From positions 930,001 to 994,000 of the forward strand of contig NZ_CP009285.1 in NCBI RefSeq assembly GCF_000758665.1: a DNA stretch of 64,000 bases. The letters are read 5' to 3'. The notes beneath the pieces are model-generated. The model did not search any database, was not told the DNA's origin, and saw only the letters and a list, made by a program, of their open reading frames with translations. The stretch comes from Paenibacillus borealis. GTDB lineage: Bacteria > Bacillota > Bacilli > Paenibacillales > Paenibacillaceae. The translations under genes were made by a program, and so were the position numbers. The first letter of the stretch is position 1, and each line of letters starts with the position of its first letter. Shown in pieces: positions 52,563-61,518 of the stretch.

Positions 52563-53441
52563 TTAAGCGATGGATGTTGCCGGAAGCTTGACGTTCGCAG
52601 GGTACTGCAGGCTGCTCTGATTCCGCACAAATAAACCGCTAGGGCAGCTGGTGCTTACCAGCTCAAGGTCATCATCACCGGGCGTGAAGTGGAAGACTAT
52701 AGTCTCCGTAGCGCTGTCGGCAAGCTTCATTGCGGTTTCGCGGACGGCGACGGGCTTCGTGCTGATCAGATCGTAAATCTCTAACCGGCCGCTCTCCTGC
52801 TGGCAGATGGCGATGACATCCTCATTCTCCAGGTAATATATATTGCCGCTGAAGACGTTCAGACAGTAGAACATCAGCAGTCCGTCGGCGCCGCTCACGC
52901 CAAAGCGTTCAGATACCGGCAGCCGCTGGGCTGCGAAGGCGGAAACCAGGCTCAGATCACGACTTATGGACAGATCCAGCTTGCGGGTTGCCGCAGACCG
53001 GGCAGATCCGGCTGAAGCGGGAGGGCAGTTCATAGAGAAGATCTGCTCTTCCACGGGCTGGAATCCGAACTTTGGATAGAAGTCCAGTACTGTATCATTG
53101 GCAAAAAGATACATGAACTCACACTGTGTTCCGTAATCCTCCAGCACTTTGTTCATCAGCCGGGCTGACAGGCCTTGTCCCCGATAGTCAGGATGACTCA
53201 TCACCGTTCCGAGCTGTACGGTGCGGAATTTCACACCATTAATAATCAGCTCAAGCAGGTTAACCGAGACATTCGCAATGACCTGATCCCCCTCAGTGTA
53301 AGAATAAGGAATGTACCTTTCATTCCAGAATCCTGCCTCATACCAGTGCTCCAGCTGTAGTCCGAATGTATCTTCGGCCAGCCTGAAGAAACTTCGCCTT
53401 AACGCGTCGTTATGTTTATAATCCTTCATAAATTCAACCAT
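52563..53441 (-). CDS. GNAT family N-acetyltransferase, long form
   Basis: A 292-residue protein with an N-terminal GNAT domain (VQLGTVMSHPDYRGQGLSARLMNKVLEDY, the acetyl-CoA loop, then FMYLFANDTVLDFYPKFGFQPVEEQ). A C-terminal half of about 140 residues resembles a second, degenerate GNAT-like or sterol-carrier-like domain. The substrate is unknown. Its ATG overlaps the stop codon of the upstream GNAT gene (TAATG), so the two are cotranslated on the minus strand. Confidence 0.88.
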   Translation of the reverse strand: MVEFMKDYKHNDALRRSFFRLAEDTFGLQLEHWYEAGFWNERYIPYSYTEGDQVIANVSVNLLELIINGVKFRTVQLGTVMSHPDYRGQGLSARLMNKVLEDYGTQCEFMYLFANDTVLDFYPKFGFQPVEEQIFSMNCPPASAGSARSAATRKLDLSISRDLSLVSAFAAQRLPVSERFGVSGADGLLMFYCLNVFSGNIYYLENEDVIAICQQESGRLEIYDLISTKPVAVRETAMKLADSATETIVFHFTPGDDDLELVSTSCPSGLFVRNQSSLQYPANVKLPATSIA

Positions 53442-54025
53442 TAATAATCAGCTCCACGGACTTTTGAATAAATCATAGTGTCTCTTAAGGCACCCTGTAC
53501 ATCCAGTTTGTCATTGCGCAGAATGCCTTCCAGGGTGAAGCCTGCACGTTCAGCCACCCGCGCACTCTGTGTATTGCGGGAATCGCAGCGGATCTCCAGC
53601 CGGTTAGCCTGCAGCTCCTGTACGGCAAAATCGGTAATGGCAGCCACTGCTTCTGTGATATAACCTTGTCCGGCGCAGGAGGTGCGCACCCAATAGCCGA
53701 TTTCGAATTTCCGCACCTGCCAGTCGATCCGGTGCAGGCCGCTGCTGCCGACCAGCTGTCCGGTCTCCTTGTGCACGAGCAGCAGCCGAATATCGCTGCG
53801 GTCCAGAAATTGCAGCCGTGATTTCCGGATGGAAGCTTCGGATTCCTCCACGGACGGGATATGCTGTGCCCAAGGCATCCAGGGGCTTAATTCGGCTGTG
53901 CTCTCCCGGACAGCTTCATTTACGGCGGCGCCGTCTCCCCATAGAGCGGCGCGGATCAGCAGGCGGCTGCTCTTCAAGCTCTCCGGCATGGAGATAAGGA
54001 TCGGGTCAATCGGATGAATAGGCAT
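53441..54025 (-). CDS. GNAT family N-acetyltransferase (RimJ/RimL type)
   Basis: A 194-residue acetyltransferase (SSRLLIRAALWGDGAAVNEAVRES, GYWVRTSCAGQGYITEAVAAITDFAVQEL, NTQSARVAERAGFTLEGILRND). RimJ/RimL relatives acetylate ribosomal protein N-termini, while others modify small molecules; the exact role is unknown. CTAGGAGC lies ahead of the ATG. It is the first gene of a two-gene GNAT operon on the minus strand, upstream of the one at 52563. Confidence 0.92.
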   Translation of the reverse strand: MPIHPIDPILISMPESLKSSRLLIRAALWGDGAAVNEAVRESTAELSPWMPWAQHIPSVEESEASIRKSRLQFLDRSDIRLLLVHKETGQLVGSSGLHRIDWQVRKFEIGYWVRTSCAGQGYITEAVAAITDFAVQELQANRLEIRCDSRNTQSARVAERAGFTLEGILRNDKLDVQGALRDTMIYSKVRGADY

Positions 54026-54077
54026 AAGCTCAGCTCCTAGTAAGAGTACCGGGCAATGTGTATATATGGTTAAATGC

Positions 54078-55724
54078 TCACAATCCCAGTTTGTTGCGGT
54101 ATTCCTGCGGTGTCATGCCGTAATGCTTCTTGAAGAGCTGGATGAAATAGCTTGGCTTCTGATAGCCGAGCAGGACAGAGATCTCATAGATTTTGTCCGG
54201 TGACTGGGCCAGCAGCAGAATGGCCTTCTCCATACGGACCCGGAGTATGTATTCGCTGATTCCTTCTCCGGTCTCCAGCTTGTATATCTTGGAGAGGTAG
54301 GAGGGGTTCAGATATACGCTGGAGGATATGGTCTGCAGCGAAGCTGTGCCGGGATTATGCGCTATATAGTCCTGCACTTTACGGATAATGGAGGAGCGGG
54401 AATCCTTCTCCACACTGCTGACCGAGAGCCGGTAGCTGGAAATTACGCGTTCACTCCAGCTGCGCAGCTCGCTGACTGTCTGCATGGGCGGTCCGCCGGC
54501 TACCGTGTAGAAATCATCACCAATCGTATCGGCCAGCCACTTCTTCGTGCGGTGGATGAGCGAGGCGATAGAAGATGCGATGGCGAAATAGGTCTCTAGG
54601 ATATGCTCCTGTGAGTCCCGCCATTCCTCATCAAGCTCATTAAGGATAGCCCCCAGTTTCCCGTCAGCAGCTTCCCATTGGCCCATTTCCAGCAATGCGC
54701 CGAGTGTGGGCGAACGGTAGAGCTCGCTGAGCTGCTGCATTTCACCGCGTTCCGGCTCCTGGGCCAGCGAAACGAACAGCTCGGTATCCCTGCCGATGAA
54801 GTGCCGGAAGCTGGCCAGAGAGGATTGGTACAAGGTTCCCAGCTCTTCAGGGAATTGCCCGCGTTTGCTCGTCAGAACCGAGATGCCGATCTTCAGGTAG
54901 GATTTGGCGGCACGCTGAAGCTGGAAGGCCTGGGTTTCAATCCAGGCATCCAGATCCTCTTTTTCGGCTTTGGAGGATGCTGCCGGCCCGTCAAAGTAAG
55001 GTTTGGGTGACAGTATACATACGATGTAACCATGTATATCTGTGCAATTCCATAGCCACATCCGGTCGCTGAACAGCTCGGCGGCAATATTGGTCAGCGC
55101 GTATTCAATAAGCGTCTCACCGCCCGGATCGTACATGCCCTCTGTATCGTCAATCCGCAGCAGCATCATGCTGCAGTCTGCTCCCCGGGGAATCTGGACT
55201 TCGTACATTTCAAGCTTCCTGGCAAGCGGACCTGCGGAGGGAGGCTGCTTGCCGTTAATCAAATCCAACAGCAGATATTCCCTAAGCTTGGGCAGCTGCT
55301 CCCGCAGTGCATAAATAGCTTTCTGCGTAGAGGTAATTTCCTGCCATTCCCGTTCGAGCTCGTCCAGTGCCCGGCGTACAGCCTCCATCAGTTCAGCATC
55401 CTCGACCGGCTTGAGCAGGTAGTCGCTGGATCTCAGCTTCAGTGCCTGCTTGGTATACTCGAAATCCGCATATCCGGTCAGCAGAATGCACTTGATGTGC
55501 TTCCAGTTCCGCTTGATTTCGGCAATCAGATCAAGCCCTGACATTCCCGGCATCCGGATATCCGTCACTACAATATCGATGGAATGCTCATAGAGCAGCT
55601 CCAGCGCTTCCCGTCCGGAGTATGCTTTATGGACAACGCCGATTCCGATCTCACTCCAGGGGAGCATGTCGGCCAGATCATCCGCAAGGGCAGTTTGATC
55701 GTCAATAATTAGCAGCTGGTGCAT
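54078..55724 (-). CDS. YesN-type response regulator with AraC DNA-binding domain
   Basis: A 548-residue response regulator. The receiver domain is N-terminal (MHQLLIIDDQTALADDLADM, phosphoacceptor Asp55 in IVVTDIRMPGMSG, then LTGYADFEYTKQALKLRSSDYLLKPV). The AraC domain is at about 445-548 (ASLQTISSSVYLNPSYLSKIYK, then IYEISVLLGYQKPSYFIQLFKKHYG and TPQEYRNKL). The middle region of about 300 residues is variable. I chose the ATG at 55724, with AGGGGGA upstream. It lies 25 bases downstream of the kinase gene and forms a two-component pair with it. The likely target is the divergent sugar ABC operon at 57651. Confidence 0.93.
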   Translation of the reverse strand: MHQLLIIDDQTALADDLADMLPWSEIGIGVVHKAYSGREALELLYEHSIDIVVTDIRMPGMSGLDLIAEIKRNWKHIKCILLTGYADFEYTKQALKLRSSDYLLKPVEDAELMEAVRRALDELEREWQEITSTQKAIYALREQLPKLREYLLLDLINGKQPPSAGPLARKLEMYEVQIPRGADCSMMLLRIDDTEGMYDPGGETLIEYALTNIAAELFSDRMWLWNCTDIHGYIVCILSPKPYFDGPAASSKAEKEDLDAWIETQAFQLQRAAKSYLKIGISVLTSKRGQFPEELGTLYQSSLASFRHFIGRDTELFVSLAQEPERGEMQQLSELYRSPTLGALLEMGQWEAADGKLGAILNELDEEWRDSQEHILETYFAIASSIASLIHRTKKWLADTIGDDFYTVAGGPPMQTVSELRSWSERVISSYRLSVSSVEKDSRSSIIRKVQDYIAHNPGTASLQTISSSVYLNPSYLSKIYKLETGEGISEYILRVRMEKAILLLAQSPDKIYEISVLLGYQKPSYFIQLFKKHYGMTPQEYRNKLGL

Positions 55725-55749
55725 TTCATGTTCCCCCTCGATAAATTGG

Positions 55750-57486
55750 CTATGAAGCAGCGGTGTTATAGTCCGCCTGCTTGGGCCAGTACAACTGGGC
55801 TTCAATGCCGCCCTGGGCGCGGCGGATGATGCGCAATCCGGCTTCAGGCCCGAACTGCAGCTGCATCCGCTGGCGTGTATTCCACAGCGCGCAGCCTTTG
55901 TCTTCCAGCGGCGGGATCACGATCTGCCGCTGCAGATCCGCGAGCTGCTCTTCCGTAAGCCCGATGCCGTCATCCTGCACGGTGATGATGTTGAAGCCCT
56001 CCGTTACGCAGGCGCTGACCCGGATGCTTCCGCAGCCTACCGGCTCAATGCCGTGCAGTACGGCATTCTCCACCAGCGGCTGGAGAATAAGGCGGGGCAG
56101 CTCCAGCTCGGCAAATGCCGCAGGAATATCGATCTCATATTTCAAATCCTGAACCTTGATTGCCTGGATGGCCAGGTAGCTGTTGACCAGCTCGATCTCC
56201 TCCCGCAGCCCTGCGGTCTGGCGGTCGGAATAGGTGGTGTAGCGGTAGTATTTGCTGAGATGCATCGACAGCTGCATCACCGTCTCCTTCTCTCCTAGCC
56301 GCGTCAGGCTGCGGATAAGAGTGAAGCAATTATAGAGGAAATGCGGGTTAATCTGCGACTGCAGCTGCTTCAGATTAGCGTCTCTCGAAGCAATCTGCTC
56401 CAGATAGACATTCTGAATCAGCTGTTCAATCTGCTTCGCCATATCGTTGAAGCTGACCAGCAGGAAGTGGAACTCATTGTTGGGGTGCAGGATATTCATC
56501 GTAGTATAATCCCCCCGTTTGACTCTGCGGACCCCGCGGATAAGCTCGCGGATGGGTACCTGCACGTTGTTGTACAGGAAATAGGCGGCGACTGTGCTGC
56601 CGATGAGCAGGAAGAAGATCGAGATATAGAACAGGTTGCGGTTCGCTGTGATCGGCCGGACGACATCCTGGATCGGCAAATAATCCACCAGATACAGCCC
56701 AAGCTCCGGCATCCACACGGAGCCGACAGCATATTCGCTACCGGAAAGAGAGAAGCGGGTAAACGGCGTTTTGACCAGATCGGGCAGATCCATCTGGCGG
56801 ATCAGCTCGCCCTGCAGCGTTTCGTCGGCATCCATCGAACGGATAATATCTCCTGCAGAATTAATAAAGAACGGGTCGCCCTTACCGCCTTGCTTGAACC
56901 GGTCAAGCGCCTTGGTTAGATCCGTGACGGGAAAGCTTATCTCCACGATTAGTGACGCCTTGTCCAGCGGTGAGGAATAGGGCTCTGTAATATAGCGGAC
57001 GAAGCGCGGCTGTTTACGGAAGTAGGCGGGTACATCCTCTGTATACCGCCAGACCCGTGTGAAATTCCGGTTGATCAAATCCACATCGTACTGGATAGAG
57101 GCATTGGATGACACGAAGGTCCGGGTATCCGGTGTGATAATGCTGAGTGTGGTATCCCAGGTGGAGGAAGCGATCAGCAGCCTCAGCTTCTCATCAATCC
57201 GCAGCTTTTCATTGGTCTGCTCGTACAGGGTCGCGATTTCAATAAACTCGAGATTGCGGACATTGATATCCTCGCTGATGGTCAGTCCGCTCTTGGACAG
57301 TTGGGCTGCCGTATTATCGGTCTGGGTAGCGAAAAAGGAAAGATCCTTATACATGGATTTCTCCACCTCGTCCGACACAACGCGGAGACTCGTCTGGTTG
57401 GAGAACCAGTAGAGTACGAGGATAGGAATCAGCAGCAGAAGGATGAGTCCGACAATTTTTGTAAACGTATTCATGCGTATGTTCAT
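55750..57486 (-). CDS. YesM-type sensor histidine kinase
   Basis: A 578-residue membrane kinase. Membrane helices near the N-terminus (IVGLILLLLIPILVLYW) and in the middle (ISIFFLLIGSTVAAYFLYNN) flank an extracellular Cache-type sensor. A HAMP linker, the phosphoacceptor region LKQLQSQINPHFLYNCF and a HATPase_c domain (LILQPLVENAVLHGIEP, DDGIGL) follow. I chose the ATG at 57486; the frame is open further upstream but that part overlaps the divergent promoter region. It pairs with the response regulator at 54078 and probably senses an extracellular sugar taken up by the ABC system next door. Confidence 0.93.
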   Translation of the reverse strand: MNIRMNTFTKIVGLILLLLIPILVLYWFSNQTSLRVVSDEVEKSMYKDLSFFATQTDNTAAQLSKSGLTISEDINVRNLEFIEIATLYEQTNEKLRIDEKLRLLIASSTWDTTLSIITPDTRTFVSSNASIQYDVDLINRNFTRVWRYTEDVPAYFRKQPRFVRYITEPYSSPLDKASLIVEISFPVTDLTKALDRFKQGGKGDPFFINSAGDIIRSMDADETLQGELIRQMDLPDLVKTPFTRFSLSGSEYAVGSVWMPELGLYLVDYLPIQDVVRPITANRNLFYISIFFLLIGSTVAAYFLYNNVQVPIRELIRGVRRVKRGDYTTMNILHPNNEFHFLLVSFNDMAKQIEQLIQNVYLEQIASRDANLKQLQSQINPHFLYNCFTLIRSLTRLGEKETVMQLSMHLSKYYRYTTYSDRQTAGLREEIELVNSYLAIQAIKVQDLKYEIDIPAAFAELELPRLILQPLVENAVLHGIEPVGCGSIRVSACVTEGFNIITVQDDGIGLTEEQLADLQRQIVIPPLEDKGCALWNTRQRMQLQFGPEAGLRIIRRAQGGIEAQLYWPKQADYNTAAS

Positions 57487-57650
57487 AACCCTGCAGCTCC
57501 TCCGTTTCGCGGAATGCAAGAAACAAAAAATGAGGCATCGTTCCAAAATTATAGGCGCAGACGGGGAAAATCGGTCATTGCTATACTTACTATTGCAGGA
57601 TGACGGCGCAGATGTCAATCCTAAAAAAAGAGGTGGAGAGGATTTTGGGC

Positions 57651-58601
57651 ATGGGAACAGTAGGGGAAGTAACCGGGATCGGCACACCGGTTAGGCGTAA
57701 GGGAATCAAAGGTTTTCTGAGACGGACATGGCCGCTGCATGTGATGCTGCTGCCTGCCGTGGTGCTGCAATTTATCTTCGGATACTTGCCGCTGGGCGGT
57801 CTGGTAATCGCATTCAAGGACTATAAACCTTACGATGGCATATGGGGCTCCAAGTGGGTCGGGCTGGACCATTTCAAATTTATGTTCGAGTATCCGGACA
57901 GCAAACAGGTCATTCTGAATACCACGCTGATCGCCGGACTTAAGATCATCTTTAATATTGTGGTGCCATTCTGCTTTGCGCTGCTGCTTAATGAGGTGCG
58001 GAGAAATTCGGTTAAACGGACGGTACAGACGCTGGTGTACCTGCCTTATTTTATCTCATGGGTATTCCTGGGCGGTATCTTGAACGATATGCTCTCAACC
58101 GATGGAATTATCAATATGCTGCTGCATAACTGGTTCGGCCTCGATCCGATCCTGTTCCTGGGAAGCGGCAACTGGTTCCGGTTCATTGTCGTTCTAACCG
58201 ATGTATGGCAGCAGTTCGGCTTCGGAACAATCGTCTATCTGGCTGCACTCGCCGGCGTGAATCCGTCACTCTACGAAGCTGCAGAAGTGGACGGCGCGAA
58301 CCGCTGGAGACAAACGCTGAGCATCACGATTCCTTCGCTTGCACCTATCGTTATTGTGGTCGGGACACTGGCGATCGGGAATATAATGAACGCCGGGTTT
58401 GACCAGATTTTCAATCTGTACAATCCGCTGGTTTACGACAAGGGCGACATTATCGATACATTCGTGTACCGCACGGGTATTCTAAACGGCCAGTACAGCT
58501 TTGGGACAGCAGTCGGCATTTTCAAATCACTTGTGGGCTTCGTGCTGATTGTCATTGGTTACCGGGTGGCGTACAAGCTGGCAGATTATAAAATATTCTA
58601 G
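57651..58601 (+). CDS. Sugar ABC transporter permease, LplB type (second operon)
   Basis: A permease of about 316 residues with six membrane helices and the signature EAAEVDGANRWRQTLSITIPSLAP. The N-terminal VLQFIFGYLPLGGLVIAFKDYKPYDG is typical of LplB relatives. The start is uncertain: ATG at 57651 is taken, but TTG at 57645 just after GGAGAGG and in-frame ATGs at 57612 and 57600 are alternatives. It is divergent from the YesM-type kinase and the first gene of a three-gene importer with no ATPase, so a shared MsmX-like ATPase is expected. Confidence 0.9.
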   Translation: MGTVGEVTGIGTPVRRKGIKGFLRRTWPLHVMLLPAVVLQFIFGYLPLGGLVIAFKDYKPYDGIWGSKWVGLDHFKFMFEYPDSKQVILNTTLIAGLKIIFNIVVPFCFALLLNEVRRNSVKRTVQTLVYLPYFISWVFLGGILNDMLSTDGIINMLLHNWFGLDPILFLGSGNWFRFIVVLTDVWQQFGFGTIVYLAALAGVNPSLYEAAEVDGANRWRQTLSITIPSLAPIVIVVGTLAIGNIMNAGFDQIFNLYNPLVYDKGDIIDTFVYRTGILNGQYSFGTAVGIFKSLVGFVLIVIGYRVAYKLADYKIF

Positions 58602-58615
58602 GGAGGTGCGGACTC

Positions 58616-59494
58616 ATGTATTACAAAACAACGGGGTACAGGCTGTTTACGGTTCTAAATTATTGCATTCTGCTGTTGGCCGGAATTCTCTGTATTCTGC
58701 CGATTATTCATATTCTTGCCATCAGCTTCAGCGCAAGCGCACCTGCCAATTCACATCTGGTCGGCTTGTGGCCGGTTGATTTCAACATCGAATCGTATAC
58801 CAAGACGCTGAACAATCCGAATTTCTCGCGGGCGTTCGTCATCTCACTGGGGCGGACGGTGCTGGGAACATTCATGACCATGAGTGTCATTATCCTCGCA
58901 GGCTACGCTCTGTCCAAGGATGCGTCCGTATTCAAAAGCCGCAATATTTACGCCTGGTATTTTGTCTTCACAATGCTTTTTACCGGGGGGATGATTCCAT
59001 CCTATATCGTTGTGCGCAACCTGCACCTGATGGACACCATCTGGGCGCTGGTGCTGCCGGGAGCCGTCCAGGTGTTCAATATGATCCTGCTGATGAACTT
59101 TTTCAAGGCAACGCCGAAGGAGATGGAAGAGGCCGCGCTGATTGATGGAGCAGGGCATTTCACCGTATTGTTCCGTGTATATCTGCCGCTTGCGATGCCA
59201 TCCATTGCTACACTGTCACTGTTCTCCATTGTGGGCAACTGGAATGCCTGGTTCGACGGTCTGCTGTATATCAACAATTACCGCAACTATCCGCTGGCCA
59301 CCTTCCTGCAGACCATCATTGTCCAGCAGGATTTCAGCAAGCTGAATCCGGATGTCAATGAACTGAAGAATATCTCGCAGCGGACGGTGAAGGCCGCCCA
59401 GATTTTTATCGGAATTCTGCCGGTGCTGATTGTCTATCCGTTCCTGCAGCGCTTTTTCGTGAAGGGTATCGTATTGGGGGCCATTAAAGAGTAA
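58616..59494 (+). CDS. Sugar ABC transporter permease, YtcP type (second operon)
   Basis: A 292-residue permease with six membrane helices and the signature EEAALIDGAGHFTVLFRVYLPLAMPSI. The ending FLQRFFVKGIVLGAIKE is characteristic of the YtcP group. GGGAGGTG precedes the ATG, 14 bases after the LplB-type gene. Confidence 0.93.
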   Translation: MYYKTTGYRLFTVLNYCILLLAGILCILPIIHILAISFSASAPANSHLVGLWPVDFNIESYTKTLNNPNFSRAFVISLGRTVLGTFMTMSVIILAGYALSKDASVFKSRNIYAWYFVFTMLFTGGMIPSYIVVRNLHLMDTIWALVLPGAVQVFNMILLMNFFKATPKEMEEAALIDGAGHFTVLFRVYLPLAMPSIATLSLFSIVGNWNAWFDGLLYINNYRNYPLATFLQTIIVQQDFSKLNPDVNELKNISQRTVKAAQIFIGILPVLIVYPFLQRFFVKGIVLGAIKE

Positions 59495-59584
59495 CAGGCA
59501 AGAGGATAATATATTGGCATCGGGACCAAATTTAGGGCATTTCCTTAAATCGAAACCGGTTTTATAGTGAGTGTGTGAGGGGAC

Positions 59585-59598
59585 AGTAAGCGCTCTCA
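59585..59598 (+). promoter_or_regulatory. Weak cre-like site before the second sugar-binding lipoprotein
   Basis: AGTAAGCGCTCTCA matches the cre consensus at 12 of 14 positions, 33 bases before the lipoprotein start. It could reduce expression of the binding protein when preferred sugars are present. The match is only moderate. Confidence 0.35.
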
Positions 59599-59630
59599 AT
59601 CAATTATACATGTAGGGGGACAAGATCAAT

Positions 59631-61403
59631 ATGCAACTCAAACGAGTGTCCAGCGTATTGCTGGTTTCGGCTCTGGCGTTCAGTGTAACGGCCTGTTCGG
59701 GTAACGGCAATAATGCCCAGAATGAGCCGGCTGCGACCAAAGCGGCTGCAGAGAGCACTAATGCAGGCGGCAATGCCAGTGCAACGAATGCAGCGGGCAA
59801 TGTGGATGAAACGGGCTGGGATGGAAGCAAATATGTAGAGCCGATTACGCTTACGACCGTTAAGGGGATCGGAACGAACTATTTCTTCAAGAATGGCGAG
59901 ACCATGGAGAACAATGTAATGCAAAGTTACATGAAAGATAACCTGGGCATCGATGTTAAATACGACTGGATCGTAACCGATACCAATGATGCCTACAAAA
60001 CGAAGCTGCGCCTGATGCTCTCCTCGGGTGAAAAAATGCCGGATGTGATCACCTACCGCGGTGACATGGAAACCGTCAACATGCTGATTGATTCCGGTCA
60101 ATTCATGGATATCGGTGACCTGTTCGATAAGTATGCCGGAGACAATTACAAGAAGGGCGTTGAGCTTAATGCCGACACCTGGCTCCCGGTAACCCGTGAC
60201 GGCCAGCGGATGGCCCTTCCGGTTCTGGATTATGCCTACAATGACGACATGCTTCTCTGGCTGCGTCAGGACTGGATGGATAAGCTGGGCCTGCAGCCGC
60301 CGAAGACGCTGGCAGATTTCGAAGCGATTATGGATGCCTTCGTGAACAAAGATCCTGACGGCAACGGCAAGAAGGATACCCTCGGAATCGCAACAGGCTT
60401 CAAGAATACGTTCCTCGGCTGGATGGGTGATATCAGCTGGCTGTTCGGGGACTATGGTACACTGCCGGGCCAATGGAACAAATCGGCTGATGGTACCCTG
60501 ACCTACGGTTCGATCGATCCGGGTGCCAAACAGGCGCTTGCCACACTGAAGACCTGGATGGATAAAGGCTATATCTCGAAGGATTCCGGGCTGAAGGATG
60601 AGAACGGGGCAGCCGAGCTGTTCACCAAGGGCCAGGCAGGAGCACTGGTAGGCCGTAACTGGATGCCTGACTGGCCGTTCGGCGATCTGCTGAACAACGT
60701 TCCAGGGGCGAAATACAAAGGTTATCCGCTTCCGGCCGGACCTGACGGCAAGATCGGCGCACAGAGCGGCAACCCTTCCGTTAACGGCTGGATGCTGATT
60801 AACAAGGATGCCAAGAACCCTGAGGCGCTGCTCCGCTACTATAACTTCTTCTTCGACAACTGGGCTAACCCTGAAAAGGGCAGCGAGTTCGAGAACGGCT
60901 TTGCTGAAGGTTACGACTGGGCTAAGCTGCCTGACGGCACCATCACCAAGGACCCGCAGAAATATCCGGATCTCTTCCCGGACTATGCGGACCGCACACA
61001 CCTGGTTGAACCGATCTACTACACGCTGACCTTTGAGGGCGCACGCCAGCCGTCGCTGTATGCGGACACTATGAGTAAGCTGGCTAACGGCGAAGCTCCT
61101 GTGACGCCATATGAAATCCAATCGGCTGCGATCCGCAAGCCGGAGAATATTGAAGCGATGAAGATCGTCCTGGAACAGAAGGATATCCGCATGAAGAATT
61201 ACTTCCAGGGACCGCTGACCGAAACGATGAAGCAGAAGAATGAGCTGCTGAACAAGCTGATCAATCAGACGTATTCCAAAATCATCTACGGCCAATCCCC
61301 TATCGATGAGTTTGACACGATGGTGGATAACTGGAAGAAATCAGGCGGCGATCAAATCACGAAGGAAGTTAATGACTGGTACAATTCTGCCAGCAGCAAA
61401 TAA
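59631..61403 (+). CDS. Extracellular sugar-binding lipoprotein, LplA type (second operon)
   Basis: A 590-residue precursor with the lipobox FSVTAC (Cys22), a Gly/Asn/Ala-rich linker and a large solute-binding domain (LRLMLSSGEKMPDVITYRGD, VTRDGQRMALPVLDYAYNDDMLLWLRQDWMDKLGLQPPKTLADFEAIMDAF). A calcium-loop-like DPDGNGKKDTLGI follows, as in many Paenibacillus LplA proteins. AGGGGGAC precedes the ATG. It serves the permeases at 57651-59494. The substrate is not known; the SLH-GH16 glucanase gene immediately downstream suggests beta-1,3/1,4-glucan fragments, which is inference. Confidence 0.93.
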   Translation: MQLKRVSSVLLVSALAFSVTACSGNGNNAQNEPAATKAAAESTNAGGNASATNAAGNVDETGWDGSKYVEPITLTTVKGIGTNYFFKNGETMENNVMQSYMKDNLGIDVKYDWIVTDTNDAYKTKLRLMLSSGEKMPDVITYRGDMETVNMLIDSGQFMDIGDLFDKYAGDNYKKGVELNADTWLPVTRDGQRMALPVLDYAYNDDMLLWLRQDWMDKLGLQPPKTLADFEAIMDAFVNKDPDGNGKKDTLGIATGFKNTFLGWMGDISWLFGDYGTLPGQWNKSADGTLTYGSIDPGAKQALATLKTWMDKGYISKDSGLKDENGAAELFTKGQAGALVGRNWMPDWPFGDLLNNVPGAKYKGYPLPAGPDGKIGAQSGNPSVNGWMLINKDAKNPEALLRYYNFFFDNWANPEKGSEFENGFAEGYDWAKLPDGTITKDPQKYPDLFPDYADRTHLVEPIYYTLTFEGARQPSLYADTMSKLANGEAPVTPYEIQSAAIRKPENIEAMKIVLEQKDIRMKNYFQGPLTETMKQKNELLNKLINQTYSKIIYGQSPIDEFDTMVDNWKKSGGDQITKEVNDWYNSASSK

Positions 61404-61436
61404 GCGGGAAGTAGTAAGAGGCACGGGCTAGTGAAC

Positions 61437-61471
61437 AGGAACGCTGCAAGTTCGAATGTAGCGTTCCTTTG
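61437..61471 (+). terminator. Rho-independent terminator after the second sugar-binding lipoprotein
   Basis: AGGAACGCT and AGCGTTCCT form a nine-base-pair stem with a 14-base loop, followed by TTGC. The T run is short. Confidence 0.75.
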
Positions 61472-61518
61472 CTATATATAATGAAGCAATTTATTATCCG
61501 GAAGGGACAGTGAAAATA

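Noticed and set aside
59604..61295. Minus-strand 563-codon frame opposite the second sugar-binding lipoprotein
   Set aside because: The plus-strand gene has a lipobox, ribosome binding site and clear family motifs. The minus frame is an antisense shadow of codon bias.
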